In this document: positions 43,394-52,030 of the stretch, piece by piece
Numbering within the stretch: the stretch's first letter is position 1
How the letters are laid out: every line of letters starts with the position of its first letter
Assembly: GCF_900141715.1 (NCBI RefSeq)
Contig: NZ_FQYK01000002.1
Location: forward strand, 239,495-303,494
From: Algibacter luteus
Lineage (GTDB): Bacteria > Bacteroidota > Bacteroidia > Flavobacteriales > Flavobacteriaceae
Direction: 5' to 3'
DNA length: 64,000 nucleotides
Position numbers and translations under genes: made by a program
Notes under the pieces: generated by a model
Told to the model about the DNA's origin: nothing
Seen by the model: only the letters and a program-made list of their open reading frames with translations
Databases searched by the model: none

Positions 43394-43699
43394 ATGAAAT
43401 TAGTCATCGTAACAGCAGTAGAACAATTTCAGAAAGATGTCTTGAAATTGTTTAAAAAAGCAAATATTGAAAACTTTAGTAGTTCAGAAATTGATGGATA
43501 CAAAAATGGAACCTCATTATTAATGGCCTCTAATTGGTTTTCAGGTGAAAAAGGAAGTAATGAATCGAGCTTGTTTTTTTCTTTTACAGAAGACGAAAAC
43601 ATTGACGCCTTATTCCATTTAATTAAAGAATTTAATACAAACTTAGAAACTAATAATCCCTTAAAAGCGATTGTAGTTCCTATTGAAAAATTTATATAA
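43394..43699 (+). CDS. Small PII-like protein of unknown function, in the efflux operon
   Basis: 101 residues, one alpha/beta domain with the strand-helix pattern of the PII/DUF3240 superfamily (MKLVIVTAVEQFQKDVLKLFKKANI, LLMASNWFSG, KAIVVPIEKF). It lacks the T-loop signature of GlnB. Small PII-like proteins are often next to RND pumps and may tune them. It begins 42 bp after the RND gene. Cytoplasmic, with no metal ligands visible. Fold assignment is tentative. Confidence 0.6.
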   Translation: MKLVIVTAVEQFQKDVLKLFKKANIENFSSSEIDGYKNGTSLLMASNWFSGEKGSNESSLFFSFTEDENIDALFHLIKEFNTNLETNNPLKAIVVPIEKFI

Positions 43700-43718
43700 T
43701 CTTAAAAAACGAAGTAAA

Positions 43719-43907
43719 ATGTTAAATACATATTTTAGAGTTATTGTTGGTTTTATGGTGCTATTAAGCGTGGTACTGACCGTTTTTGTGCATCCAAATT
43801 GGATTTGGTTTACAGTATTTATTGGTGTAAATATGATGCAATCGGCGTTCACAAAATGGTGTTTATTAGAAACTATTTTAACTAAAGTTTTCAAAGTGAA
43901 AAATTAA
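43719..43907 (+). CDS. DUF2892/YgaP-type small membrane protein
   Basis: 62 residues from ATG 43719 (MLNTYFRVIVGFMVLL). An in-frame ATG at 43683 would overlap the upstream gene and is rejected. Two membrane segments flank a short HPNWIWFTVFIGVN loop, and the family ending QSAFTKWCLLETIL with a conserved Cys is present. In other proteins this unit forms the membrane part of YgaP-type rhodaneses. Here it stands alone, last in the efflux operon, before the terminator at 43945. Confidence 0.78.
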   Translation: MLNTYFRVIVGFMVLLSVVLTVFVHPNWIWFTVFIGVNMMQSAFTKWCLLETILTKVFKVKN

Positions 43908-43944
43908 TTATTTCCTTTTTAATTAAATTACGTAATGAATAGAG

Positions 43945-43970
43945 AGGTGCTTATTTAGCACCTTTTTTTT
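43945..43970 (+). terminator. Terminator of the efflux operon
   Basis: Stem AGGTGCT (43945-43951) with its complement at 43957-43963, 5-nt loop, then eight T. Clear rho-independent form. Confidence 0.9.
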
Positions 43971-44028
43971 ATGAGTCATGTATTTAAAATGAATGCCATA
44001 AATCAGACTTTTAAACCGGCATTTTACA

Positions 44029-44071
44029 TGACAAAAATCATTTCAGAAAACAATTTTGAACAGTAATTTTA
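44029..44071 (+). promoter_or_regulatory. Fnr-like operator and -7 box for usp (44092-44922)
   Basis: TGACAAAAATCA (44029-44040), 33 bp centre to centre from TAATTTTA (44064-44071). The predicted start of transcription (about 44077) rules out a TTG start at 44056 and supports the ATG at 44092. Confidence 0.75.
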
Positions 44072-44091
44072 TAGGATTAAAACAGGATGTT

Positions 44092-44922
44092 ATGAAATCA
44101 ATAATTTACGCAACCGATTGCAGTCAAAACAGTGCACAAGCATTGCGTTATGCCTATCGTTTCAGTTTAATTATGAAAGCAGATCTTCATGTTTTACATG
44201 TTTATGATTTACCACCAGTGAACCTTGCTGTTATTAATTCAAAAACCATATTGAAAAAACACATGCAAGACGAACAAAAGGATTTAGTGAAAAAATATTG
44301 TACCAAACATCTTAAAAATGAATTCCGCCAAAAGCCCATAATAATACATGCCATTCAAGGAGCTTCAATTACAGAAAGTATACTTTCGCTTTCAAAAAAA
44401 ATTCATCCAGATTTGGTTATTTTAGGCATGAAAGATAATAAAAGTACTAGAGGATTCTTCTCAGGTAACATCGCTGATGTGCTTTTGCATAAAATTGATG
44501 TGCCATTACTTATTGTGCCTAATAATGTGAGTTACAATAGTCTTTCCACCATCATTTACGCAACCGATTTTGAAGAAAAAGATATTGATTCTATTATAAA
44601 ACTTATTGAAATTGCTAAACCTTTTTCCGCACTTATTGAGGTGGTTCATGTTTATGAGCTACATAAAAATGAAGCCAAGGAAAACATGGAAAAATTCAAA
44701 AATAGAATTACGAAACTATCTGCATATCCCGAAATCATTTTCAACACTATAGCATCTGGCAAGGTAAAATCTGGACTTTTAAATACTGTTAAAAATGAAA
44801 ATGCAGATTTAATCGCGATGTTAGAACGAAGTCAACCGAAAAAATTTAGTTTGTTTTTAGACAAAGATTTAGTTCAAGAAATGGAAGCATCCGTTTCCAT
44901 TCCTGTACTTGCTTTTACATAA
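44092..44922 (+). CDS. Universal stress protein, tandem Usp domains, ATP site degenerate
   Basis: 276 residues from ATG 44092 (MKSIIYATDCSQNSAQALRYAYRF). Two Usp domains. In domain 1 the expected GxxG-9x-GS reads GMKDNKSTRGFFSGN: the second Gly is Asp and the final Ser is Asn, so ATP binding is doubtful. This makes it different from the five clustered copies. Domain 2 (about 150-276) starts IIYATDFEEKDIDSI. It has its own Fnr-like operator, placing it in the same regulon though 22 kb away. Confidence 0.88.
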   Translation: MKSIIYATDCSQNSAQALRYAYRFSLIMKADLHVLHVYDLPPVNLAVINSKTILKKHMQDEQKDLVKKYCTKHLKNEFRQKPIIIHAIQGASITESILSLSKKIHPDLVILGMKDNKSTRGFFSGNIADVLLHKIDVPLLIVPNNVSYNSLSTIIYATDFEEKDIDSIIKLIEIAKPFSALIEVVHVYELHKNEAKENMEKFKNRITKLSAYPEIIFNTIASGKVKSGLLNTVKNENADLIAMLERSQPKKFSLFLDKDLVQEMEASVSIPVLAFT

Positions 44923-44941
44923 AAATTAAAATCAACAAAAA

Positions 44942-45946
44942 TTACCTTTTAATAGCTCCCGACGTATCACCTTCCATTAAGCTTGTAACATTATCTACAG
45001 ATACCAAATTAACATCGCCAGGAACTGTGTGTTTTAAAGCACAGGCTGCCGTTGCAAAACTTATAGCTTGTTGGTCGTTATCATAATGCAATAAACCATA
45101 AATTAAACCAGAAGCAAAAGCATCTCCAGTTCCAACGCGATCAATAATGTGCGTTATATTAAGCATTTCAGATTTAATATAATCCTTTCCATTCCATATT
45201 TTACCTTGTATTTGGTGATGGGAAGCACTTATGGTTCTTCTTGTTTTTCTAACCACTTTTTTAATTCTAGGGTGTCTTTTCATGAGTTCTCTTGCAGATT
45301 CTTGAAATTTACTCCCAGATTCTCCAAAACCAAACATCTCTTGTATCCCTCTACTGCTTGTAATAACGATATCACAATTTTTAGCTAATTCGGGAATTAT
45401 TTCTTGCATGGTTTTTCCATACTTCCACATATTGCTTCGAGAATTAATATCACCGGAAACAGTTATTCCCATCTTGTTAGCAGTTTTTATAGCATCTAAA
45501 CAGCACATCGCAGCGCCTTCAGAAATGGCTGGTGTAATTCCTGTCCAATGAAACCAGTCGGCATCTTTTAAAACATCTTCCCAATCTATCATAGAAGGTT
45601 CAATTAATGAGAATGCAGACCCTTCCCTTTCGTAAATCACCTCACTTGGTCTGTGCACAGCACCTTTTTCAAGAAAGTATTTCCCCATCATTTTATCACC
45701 ATAAATAACATGTTCTGAGCTTAACCAATGTTTACGTAAAAATTGCGTGGCTGCTTTTCCCAATGCATTATCTGGAAAACGGGTTACATGAGCCGCTTTC
45801 ATACCAAGATATGCACACGAAATAGCAACATTAGCTTCTCCTCCACCGTAAACTAGCTCGAAAGAACTTGCTTGAGAAAACTTTGAATATCCTGGTGGTG
45901 ATAAACGCATCATAACTTCTCCGAATGTTATTAATTTTTTTGCCAT
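44942..45946 (-). CDS. PfkB-family sugar kinase (2-keto-3-deoxygluconate kinase-like)
   Basis: 334 residues. Ribokinase fold with LITFGEVMMRLSPPG, the YGGGEANVAISCAYLG substrate loop, and the ATP/catalytic motif DRVGTGDAFASGLIYGL with the base Asp. The N-terminal GE-x-MMRLSP pattern and the GGEANVA block are typical of KdgK, which phosphorylates 2-keto-3-deoxygluconate from pectin, alginate or hexuronates. No kdgA neighbour is seen here, so the substrate call is by sequence alone. A 30-codon remnant of another gene lies upstream. Confidence 0.8.
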   Translation of the reverse strand: MAKKLITFGEVMMRLSPPGYSKFSQASSFELVYGGGEANVAISCAYLGMKAAHVTRFPDNALGKAATQFLRKHWLSSEHVIYGDKMMGKYFLEKGAVHRPSEVIYEREGSAFSLIEPSMIDWEDVLKDADWFHWTGITPAISEGAAMCCLDAIKTANKMGITVSGDINSRSNMWKYGKTMQEIIPELAKNCDIVITSSRGIQEMFGFGESGSKFQESARELMKRHPRIKKVVRKTRRTISASHHQIQGKIWNGKDYIKSEMLNITHIIDRVGTGDAFASGLIYGLLHYDNDQQAISFATAACALKHTVPGDVNLVSVDNVTSLMEGDTSGAIKR

Positions 45947-46009
45947 ACTTATTATTCTGTTTTTTTGTTAAATTTATATAAGTTACATGTTTAAGATATA
46001 TGTTTTACC

Positions 46010-46099
46010 TCAATTTTCGACCATCAAATTTAAAAAACTTATTTTGCCAGTACCCGTGGCTTGCATTCCTATAATCCCTTCAGGACTATTAGCTTTATT
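46010..46099 (-). pseudogene. Remnant of a C-terminal carbohydrate-active or concanavalin-like domain
   Basis: Reading leftward the frame gives NKANSPEGIIGMQATGTGKI followed by SFLNLMVEN and a stop. That is the form of the last strands of DUF1080/LamG-like domains (P-x-G-x-I-G-L-Q-x-x-G-x-x-I-x-F). No upstream part survives, since the next gene begins at once. It is a relic, probably left by a deletion between kdgK and the Nramp-like gene. Family assignment is tentative. Confidence 0.4.
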
Positions 46100-46106
46100 T
46101 TTTTAA

Positions 46107-47360
46107 TTAAAAAAGCACAATCCATCCATAATAAATAGCAAGTAAGGACAAGAATAAGATGCCTGCATATGTTAGCAGCTGTAACCTTTTATGTGGTTGA
46201 AGAACCTCAGGAAGATCACTGCTCATAACATTTTTTAAATTCATGTAGCCAACAATAGGTGCCAACACAAACGAAACTGCCGTAGCCACAGAAATAATTA
46301 ATCCCATATTTGCGCTTAAGGCAAAAAGTACCACAATGCTTATAACCGCAAGAATTATAACTGCCATTGTATAATACTTTTTATCGGTATATGTATTGTT
46401 TTCACTCGCTAACTTATCAATAATATCAATACTTACTCTAGATATAGCGTCATGACAAGTTAAACAAGTGCTATACATAGTTGCAAAAGCAGAAACCGCA
46501 ATAAAAATGTGCGCCCAACTACCTATGTGTGTTGTAAACAGTTGAATTACCTGATCTGCAAAAGTTACAGCTCTTCCACTTAATTCTGTACCAGAACCAA
46601 AAAGTGTCATAGCACCAATAACCATAAATAAAATTGCCAAAATTGTGGTCATCAAATAACCAAAATTAAACTCTTGAAGTGCTTCCCGTAAAGGCGGTTT
46701 AGTCGTGTTAATTCTATACTTTTCGACGCTCCAAAGGCTTAACCAACTACTTGCTTCAACGGCAGTAGGCATCCAACCTATTAAGGTAATAAGGAACAAA
46801 ACACCTAATTCATCAAAAAACTGAGGCGGTTGAAAATTAGTTATTGGAGTTATTGGTCCTTTATTAATAACCAAAACCGTAGTCGCTAATAACGCTATAA
46901 ACAAGATTGGAATTAAAAATTTTAAAGTGTTTTCCAGAAATTTGTACTTCCCAATGATAAGAATGGCACTGTTAAAAACAAACAAACCCAACGCAACGGT
47001 GCCAATAGAAACACCTTGAATTCCAAAAAGATTAATTACCAAACCAGCCGTAATAGAAACTAATGCAGCAGGAGTTGCAATTGATGTAGCCAAAGTTATA
47101 AGCGCATAAAGCCATAAAAAACCTCTGCCTCTATTACGATATCCTTCAATTATGCTTTTTCCTGTAACGTTGGTATAACGAATGCCGAACTCGAAAAACG
47201 GATATTTTAACACATTGGCTAAAATAATGGGAATAACCATGAGCCAGCCATATTGAGCTCCCGCTTTTGTTGATAATACCAAATGCGATGTACCAATAGC
47301 CATACTTGCAAACAAAAGCCCCGGCCCTAAGTTTTTAAGTAGTGTTTTAGTTTTATTCAT
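46107..47360 (-). CDS. Nramp-superfamily transporter lacking the canonical metal site
   Basis: 417 residues with about eleven membrane segments and the Nramp-like start LGPGLLFASMAIGTSHLVLS. The canonical DPGN metal-binding motif in helix 1 is replaced by AIGTSH, and the helix 6 MPH-type motif is not apparent (WMPTAVEASSW lies in the region). So it may carry something other than Mn/Fe, perhaps magnesium or an organic substrate. It is the last gene of the glp operon (58 bp after glpF), which could point to a glycerol-linked role, or it is only a neighbour. Confidence 0.78.
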   Translation of the reverse strand: MNKTKTLLKNLGPGLLFASMAIGTSHLVLSTKAGAQYGWLMVIPIILANVLKYPFFEFGIRYTNVTGKSIIEGYRNRGRGFLWLYALITLATSIATPAALVSITAGLVINLFGIQGVSIGTVALGLFVFNSAILIIGKYKFLENTLKFLIPILFIALLATTVLVINKGPITPITNFQPPQFFDELGVLFLITLIGWMPTAVEASSWLSLWSVEKYRINTTKPPLREALQEFNFGYLMTTILAILFMVIGAMTLFGSGTELSGRAVTFADQVIQLFTTHIGSWAHIFIAVSAFATMYSTCLTCHDAISRVSIDIIDKLASENNTYTDKKYYTMAVIILAVISIVVLFALSANMGLIISVATAVSFVLAPIVGYMNLKNVMSSDLPEVLQPHKRLQLLTYAGILFLSLLAIYYGWIVLF

Positions 47361-47418
47361 AACGTTGAATATTACATTTGTCGATTTATTTTAAAATAAA
47401 AATACAATATCTCAACTA

Positions 47419-48147
47419 TCATGACAATGCTAACATCAATAAAGCAGCTAAAGAAGCACCTACAATGGGTGCAATAACGGGAATCCACGCATAACCCCAG
47501 TCATTAGACACTTTATTTTTTATAGGAAGAAGGGCATGCATAATTCTTGGTCCTAAATCTCGTGCAGGATTAATAGCGTAACCTGTAGTTCCGCCTAAAG
47601 ACAAACCAATAGACCAAACTAATAAAGCAACTGGCAATGCTCCCAATGAGCCTAAACCAATAATAGTTTGAGAATCACTAATTGTTGCATTTGTGAAATA
47701 GAGAATGGTAAAAATCAAAACAAAAGTACCAACTGCTTCACTTATAAAATTTGAAAAGGTATTTCTAATTGCTGGTGCAGTACAAAAAACGGCTTTTTTA
47801 GAATCACCATCTTCTGTCGCATCAAAATGGTTTTTATACATAAGCCATACCATAAAAGCCCCCAACATGGCACCAATCATTTGAGCAACAACATATAACG
47901 GTACCGATTCCCAAGGAAATTTACCTGCGATTGCTAAACTTATACTTACAGCCGGATTAATGTGCGCTCCACTATAAGGACCAGCAACTACAACTGCTAC
48001 ATAAACTGCCAATGCCCAACCCGTAGTGATGACAATCCAGCCACTATTATTACCTATTGTTTTATTCAATACCACATTGGCAACAACCCCACCACCTAAT
48101 AAAATGAGTAAAGCTGTTCCAATAATTTCTGCTGCTAACGGAGTCAT
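47419..48147 (-). CDS. glpF: Glycerol facilitator GlpF (MIP family)
   Basis: 242-residue aquaglyceroporin of the inner membrane that lets glycerol enter. Both NPA boxes are present: GAHINPAVSI and GYAINPARDLGPR. The Asp after the second NPAR, a mark of glycerol channels, is present. Six membrane segments. It is 17 bp downstream of glpK in an operon with glpD, the classic glycerol-use set, so glycerol is very likely the substrate. Confidence 0.9.
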   Translation of the reverse strand: MTPLAAEIIGTALLILLGGGVVANVVLNKTIGNNSGWIVITTGWALAVYVAVVVAGPYSGAHINPAVSISLAIAGKFPWESVPLYVVAQMIGAMLGAFMVWLMYKNHFDATEDGDSKKAVFCTAPAIRNTFSNFISEAVGTFVLIFTILYFTNATISDSQTIIGLGSLGALPVALLVWSIGLSLGGTTGYAINPARDLGPRIMHALLPIKNKVSNDWGYAWIPVIAPIVGASLAALLMLALS

Positions 48148-48164
48148 TTTTCTTAGTTTTATGG

Positions 48165-49664
48165 TTAAAATTTTGATTTAGTCCAATACTCTAAAGCATC
48201 AATGGCTTTATACCAACCTTTAATTTCATCTTCAATTTGCTTTCTTTCAGTAGCTGGATTAAAAGAAGTATCCGTTTGCCATATCTCTTGAATCTCTTCA
48301 GGGTTATTCCAATAGCCTACAGCTAATCCCGCTAAAAAAGCGGCACCCATTGCAGTAGTTTCTATTATTTTAGGACGCACAGTCACCGTATTTAAAACAT
48401 CGGCTTGAAACTGCATGAGCATATTATTTACCGTTGCACCACCATCTACTCGTAGTTCTTTTATGGAAAGCCCAGAATCGGCCTCCATAGCTTTTAAAAC
48501 ATCCATAGTTTGGTAGGCTATAGATTCGATTGCTGCTCGTGCTATATGTGCATCTGTACTCCCTCGTGTTAGACCGAAAATTGTGCCTTGTGCTTGTTGA
48601 TTCCAATGTGGTGCCCCTAAACCTGCAAAAGCGGGTACAAAATAAACACCATCAGAACTTTCAACTGAAGCAGCAAGTTTTTCTACCTCGTTTGAGGTTC
48701 TTATTATTTTTAAACTATCTCGTAACCACTGCACCACGGCACCAGCAATAAATATACTACCTTCAAGGGCATACTGTGTTTTTCCATTAATTTTCCATGC
48801 AACAGTTGTTAATAGATTGTTTTTTGAAACTATTGGTTTTTCACCAATATTCATAAGCATAAAACAGCCTGTCCCATAGGTATTCTTCACCATACCTGGT
48901 TTGGTACACATTTGTCCGAATAATGCCGCCTGTTGGTCGCCCGCGATTCCACAAATAGGGATATTGGCATCATAAAAAGTTGATTTTGTATGACCGTATA
49001 CTTCACTAGACTGTTTTACTTCTGGTAACATACTTTTAGGAATGGTAAACAAGTCTAGTAAATCATCATCCCAATCCATGGCATTTATGTTAAACAACAT
49101 GGTTCTTGATGCATTAGTAACATCGGTAACATGTTGATTGCCTTTAGTGAAATTCCAAATTAACCAGGAATCAATAGTTCCTAAAATTAAGTCGCCAGAT
49201 TCAGCTTTTGTTCTTGCTCCTTCAACATGATCTAAAATCCATTTCACCTTAGTTCCAGAAAAATAAGAATCTATAACCAACCCTGTTTTTTCACGTATAA
49301 CCTCACTTTTGCCTTGTTTTTTAAGTTCATCACAGTAATCAGAAGTTCGTTTATCTTGCCAAACAATAGCGTTATAGATAGGTTGCCCTGTGTTTTTATC
49401 CCAAACCACAACGGTTTCGCGTTGGTTTGTAATTCCTATAGCAGCGATGTTTTCAACATTCAACCCTTTTTTTGCAATGGCTTCTGCGGCTACGCCTGCT
49501 TGAGTAGACCAAATTTCATTGGGGTCGTGTTCTACCCAACCTGGTTTTGGAAAAAATTGTGTAAACTCTTTTTGAGCCACAGATACAATGCTTCCTTTTT
49601 TATTGAAAACAATGGCTCGCGAACTGGTAGTTCCTTGGTCTAAAGCAAGAATATATTTTTCCAT
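48165..49664 (-). CDS. glpK: Glycerol kinase GlpK
   Basis: 499-residue cytoplasmic FGGY-family kinase converting glycerol to glycerol-3-phosphate. Motifs: [13 protein letters not shown] (ATP site), [34 protein letters not shown] (regulatory region), [13 protein letters not shown], and the C-terminal [18 protein letters not shown]. Length matches E. coli GlpK (502). It lies between glpD (62 bp upstream) and glpF (17 bp downstream). Confidence 0.95.
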   Translation of the reverse strand: MEKYILALDQGTTSSRAIVFNKKGSIVSVAQKEFTQFFPKPGWVEHDPNEIWSTQAGVAAEAIAKKGLNVENIAAIGITNQRETVVVWDKNTGQPIYNAIVWQDKRTSDYCDELKKQGKSEVIREKTGLVIDSYFSGTKVKWILDHVEGARTKAESGDLILGTIDSWLIWNFTKGNQHVTDVTNASRTMLFNINAMDWDDDLLDLFTIPKSMLPEVKQSSEVYGHTKSTFYDANIPICGIAGDQQAALFGQMCTKPGMVKNTYGTGCFMLMNIGEKPIVSKNNLLTTVAWKINGKTQYALEGSIFIAGAVVQWLRDSLKIIRTSNEVEKLAASVESSDGVYFVPAFAGLGAPHWNQQAQGTIFGLTRGSTDAHIARAAIESIAYQTMDVLKAMEADSGLSIKELRVDGGATVNNMLMQFQADVLNTVTVRPKIIETTAMGAAFLAGLAVGYWNNPEEIQEIWQTDTSFNPATERKQIEDEIKGWYKAIDALEYWTKSKF

Positions 49665-49726
49665 TGTAATTAATTTATAGTTTTTAGCTGTTGGTAAAAA
49701 GTAAAGTTACTTTTAATTAATATTAT

Positions 49727-51304
49727 TTATAAAACATATTGCTTCGCAATAGATTTAAACTCTTCAATTTGTTGTTGTTCCCAAATGGCATCTTTATTTA
49801 ATTCTTCACTTAATATTTTGGCTACTATTGGAATTATTTCAAGAGTTGCCTTTGCATCTAAAAACAGAGTTCGAACACGTCTAGCAAGCACATCTTCAAT
49901 AGTTCTTGCCATTTCATTCCGAATAGCCCAAACTACTTCTCCTTTTGTGAAAGGTAAGCTTTTATGTAATTGTGCACCTAATTCTGGATGTTTCTTAATT
50001 AGATTTTGAATGTTAGTTTCATCACTACCATATACATATTGATGCGATTTTTTTTCACTAGGTTTAATAGCTCCGTGAATTTTAATGGCTTTAGTCTCGC
50101 ATGCTACCTTAGGTAATTTTCCAATAAAAATAGCTTTATTGATGGTATCTTGAGCCATGCGTCTGTAAGTCGTCCACTTACCTCCCGTAATGGTAATTAA
50201 ATCTGAATCTGAAACAATTATTTTATGGCTTCTCGAAATTTCCTTTGTTTTTTCAGATTTATCTTTTGGTGCTGCTAATGGGCGTAACCCTGCAAAAATG
50301 CTCAATACATCCTCTTTTGCCAGTGTTTTGGTTAAATAATTGTTAGCTGTTGCGATGATAAAATCCACCTCCGCATCTAAAGCTTTTGGTTCTAAACTAT
50401 GGCTATCTAAAAGGGTATCGGTAGTTCCAACCACAATTTTATTATGCCATGGTACCAGAAACAACACTCTGCCATCATTGGTTTTTGGAATCATAATAGC
50501 ATCGTTTCCTGGCAAAAAAGATTTATCAATTACCAAATGAATACCTTGACTTGGGCGTACAATATCTTTTGCTTCAGCGTTATCCATTTTTAATATTTCG
50601 TCCGTAAAAACCCCAGTAGCATTTATAACAACTTTAGTTTTTAAAGTATAACTTTTATGAGTTTCAGCGTCTTCTGCAACCACAGCGTTTACCACGCCCC
50701 TATCGTTTTTTAGAAGCTGTTTTACTTTGAAATGATTTAAAACTGTTGCTCCATGTTCTATACAAGTTTGAGCAATATTTACAGCCAATCGCGAATCATC
50801 AAATTGCCCATCATGATAGACGACACCACCTTTTAATTTGCCATTTTTAATCGTGCTTAGCCTTTTTAACGTTTCTTTTTTACTGATTCTTGTTGATTTA
50901 CCAAAACTTAATTTTCCCGCTAAGGCATCATATATTTTAAGACCAATAGTATATTTCAAATTATCCCACCAATTATAATTAGGTATGATAAAGGATTGAT
51001 TACTCACTAAATGCGATGCGTTTTTTAAAAGTAATCCTCTTTCATATAGGGCTTCTTTAACCAAGTCTATATTGCCTTGAGCTAAATATCGCACGCCACC
51101 ATGAACCAGTTTAGTGCTGCGGCTTGAAGTCCCTTTCGCAAAATCTACTTGCTCTAAAAGCAGGGTTTTATAACCACGGGTAATGCTATCTAGGGCAACG
51201 CCTAATCCTGTAGCACCCCCACCAATAACAATCACATCCCAATTAGAATTTTCTTCTAACTGCTTTACTAATGTTTCTCTTTTAAAAATAGTATGTTCTT
51301 TCAA
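49727..51304 (-). CDS. glpD: Aerobic glycerol-3-phosphate dehydrogenase GlpD
   Basis: 525-residue FAD enzyme that oxidises glycerol-3-phosphate to dihydroxyacetone phosphate at the membrane and passes electrons to quinone. FAD site DVIVIGGGATGLGVALDS near residue 25, SSRSTKLVHGGVRYLAQG at about 60-78, VINATGVF, GRVLFLVPWHNKIVVGTTDT, and TGGKWTTYRRMAQDT. The C-terminal domain (about 395-525) is the GlpD/GlpA cap. First gene of the glp operon (glpD-glpK-glpF). No -7 box of standard form was found upstream, so regulation is unknown. Confidence 0.95.
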   Translation of the reverse strand: MKEHTIFKRETLVKQLEENSNWDVIVIGGGATGLGVALDSITRGYKTLLLEQVDFAKGTSSRSTKLVHGGVRYLAQGNIDLVKEALYERGLLLKNASHLVSNQSFIIPNYNWWDNLKYTIGLKIYDALAGKLSFGKSTRISKKETLKRLSTIKNGKLKGGVVYHDGQFDDSRLAVNIAQTCIEHGATVLNHFKVKQLLKNDRGVVNAVVAEDAETHKSYTLKTKVVINATGVFTDEILKMDNAEAKDIVRPSQGIHLVIDKSFLPGNDAIMIPKTNDGRVLFLVPWHNKIVVGTTDTLLDSHSLEPKALDAEVDFIIATANNYLTKTLAKEDVLSIFAGLRPLAAPKDKSEKTKEISRSHKIIVSDSDLITITGGKWTTYRRMAQDTINKAIFIGKLPKVACETKAIKIHGAIKPSEKKSHQYVYGSDETNIQNLIKKHPELGAQLHKSLPFTKGEVVWAIRNEMARTIEDVLARRVRTLFLDAKATLEIIPIVAKILSEELNKDAIWEQQQIEEFKSIAKQYVL

Positions 51305-51563
51305 TATTCTATAATGAAGTGAATTTGTCTCCTTAATAAATTAATTTTTCTTTTAACTAAATACATATATCGTTATTTACTTATTCTTTGACATAATCAA
51401 ATTCAACTATAATTAAACTTTGATTACATAAAACCCGTTTAAAATAAAAACTATTCAAGACCTTGACAATTTAAGAAGAATTATATAGATAATACAATCT
51501 TTGTCATTCACTACCATGATTACATTGCTTGTGTGATTAATATAGAAAATAAAGCAAAAATCT

Positions 51564-51634
51564 ATAAAAACAAAAAACACCAATAATTGAATCATTATTG
51601 GTGTTTTAGTTTACTTACTGAGAAGTTTGTCGGG
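51564..51634. repeat. 71-bp direct repeat, distal copy (tRNA-Pro tail and terminator)
   Basis: Identical over 71 bp to 55153-55223, 3,589 bp apart. It contains the hairpin AAAACACCAATAAT/ATTATTGGTGTTTT (51574-51607) and ends with the first bases of the tRNA-Pro acceptor; 11 of the next 15 bases (from CGGG) also match the tRNA 3' end. It marks one edge of an inserted or duplicated segment. Confidence 0.85.
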
Positions 51635-51970
51635 TAGACAGAATTAATTAAAATTATTCAACTCCCTGTTTTATTTTTACTATTTTAAACACTTTTAACT
51701 ATATGTTTTCACCTAATTGTGCACTAAAATAAAACAGAACGATTTAAAAAAAATTAATTTTCTTTTTAAGGTTGACAGATATACAATTTTTATCGGAAAA
51801 TTTTAATTATTTTTACTTTTTAGCGTAAAAATTAGAAATTTAAAAACTACTCTTAAACTCAAATAAAACTTGCAAATTTATCATTTAGTTATCTGAAACT
51901 CCACAGCTATTAATTTTACATATTATGGTGATAGGTTATTCATTAAAGAATTTAGATTTACACTGTGATG

Positions 51971-52006
51971 AAAAAAGAACCCCCAGCCACCTATCTTAGC
52001 TAGGGG
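51971..52006 (-). terminator. Terminator of the T9SS beta-propeller gene
   Basis: Stem with CCCC-AGC/GCT-GGGG (7 bp, one bulged A) followed on the minus strand by six U residues, 25 bp beyond the stop at 52031. Confidence 0.7.
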
Positions 52007-52030
52007 ATAATAAAATTGGAAGGAATTACC

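Larger units (their letters stand above)
51305..52030. other. Gene-free stretch holding one copy of a 71-bp repeat and the boundary of the secreted-protein island
   Basis: AT-rich sequence upstream of glpD (51305-51563), the 71-bp repeat (51564-51634), about 340 bp without open frames, and a terminator (51971-52006) at the end of the T9SS gene. No RNA gene is recognised. Confidence 0.5.

Noticed and set aside
44056-44091. TTG start for the usp gene, 12 codons upstream
   Set aside because: It would lie upstream of the predicted transcription start at about 44077; the leader has no Usp homology.
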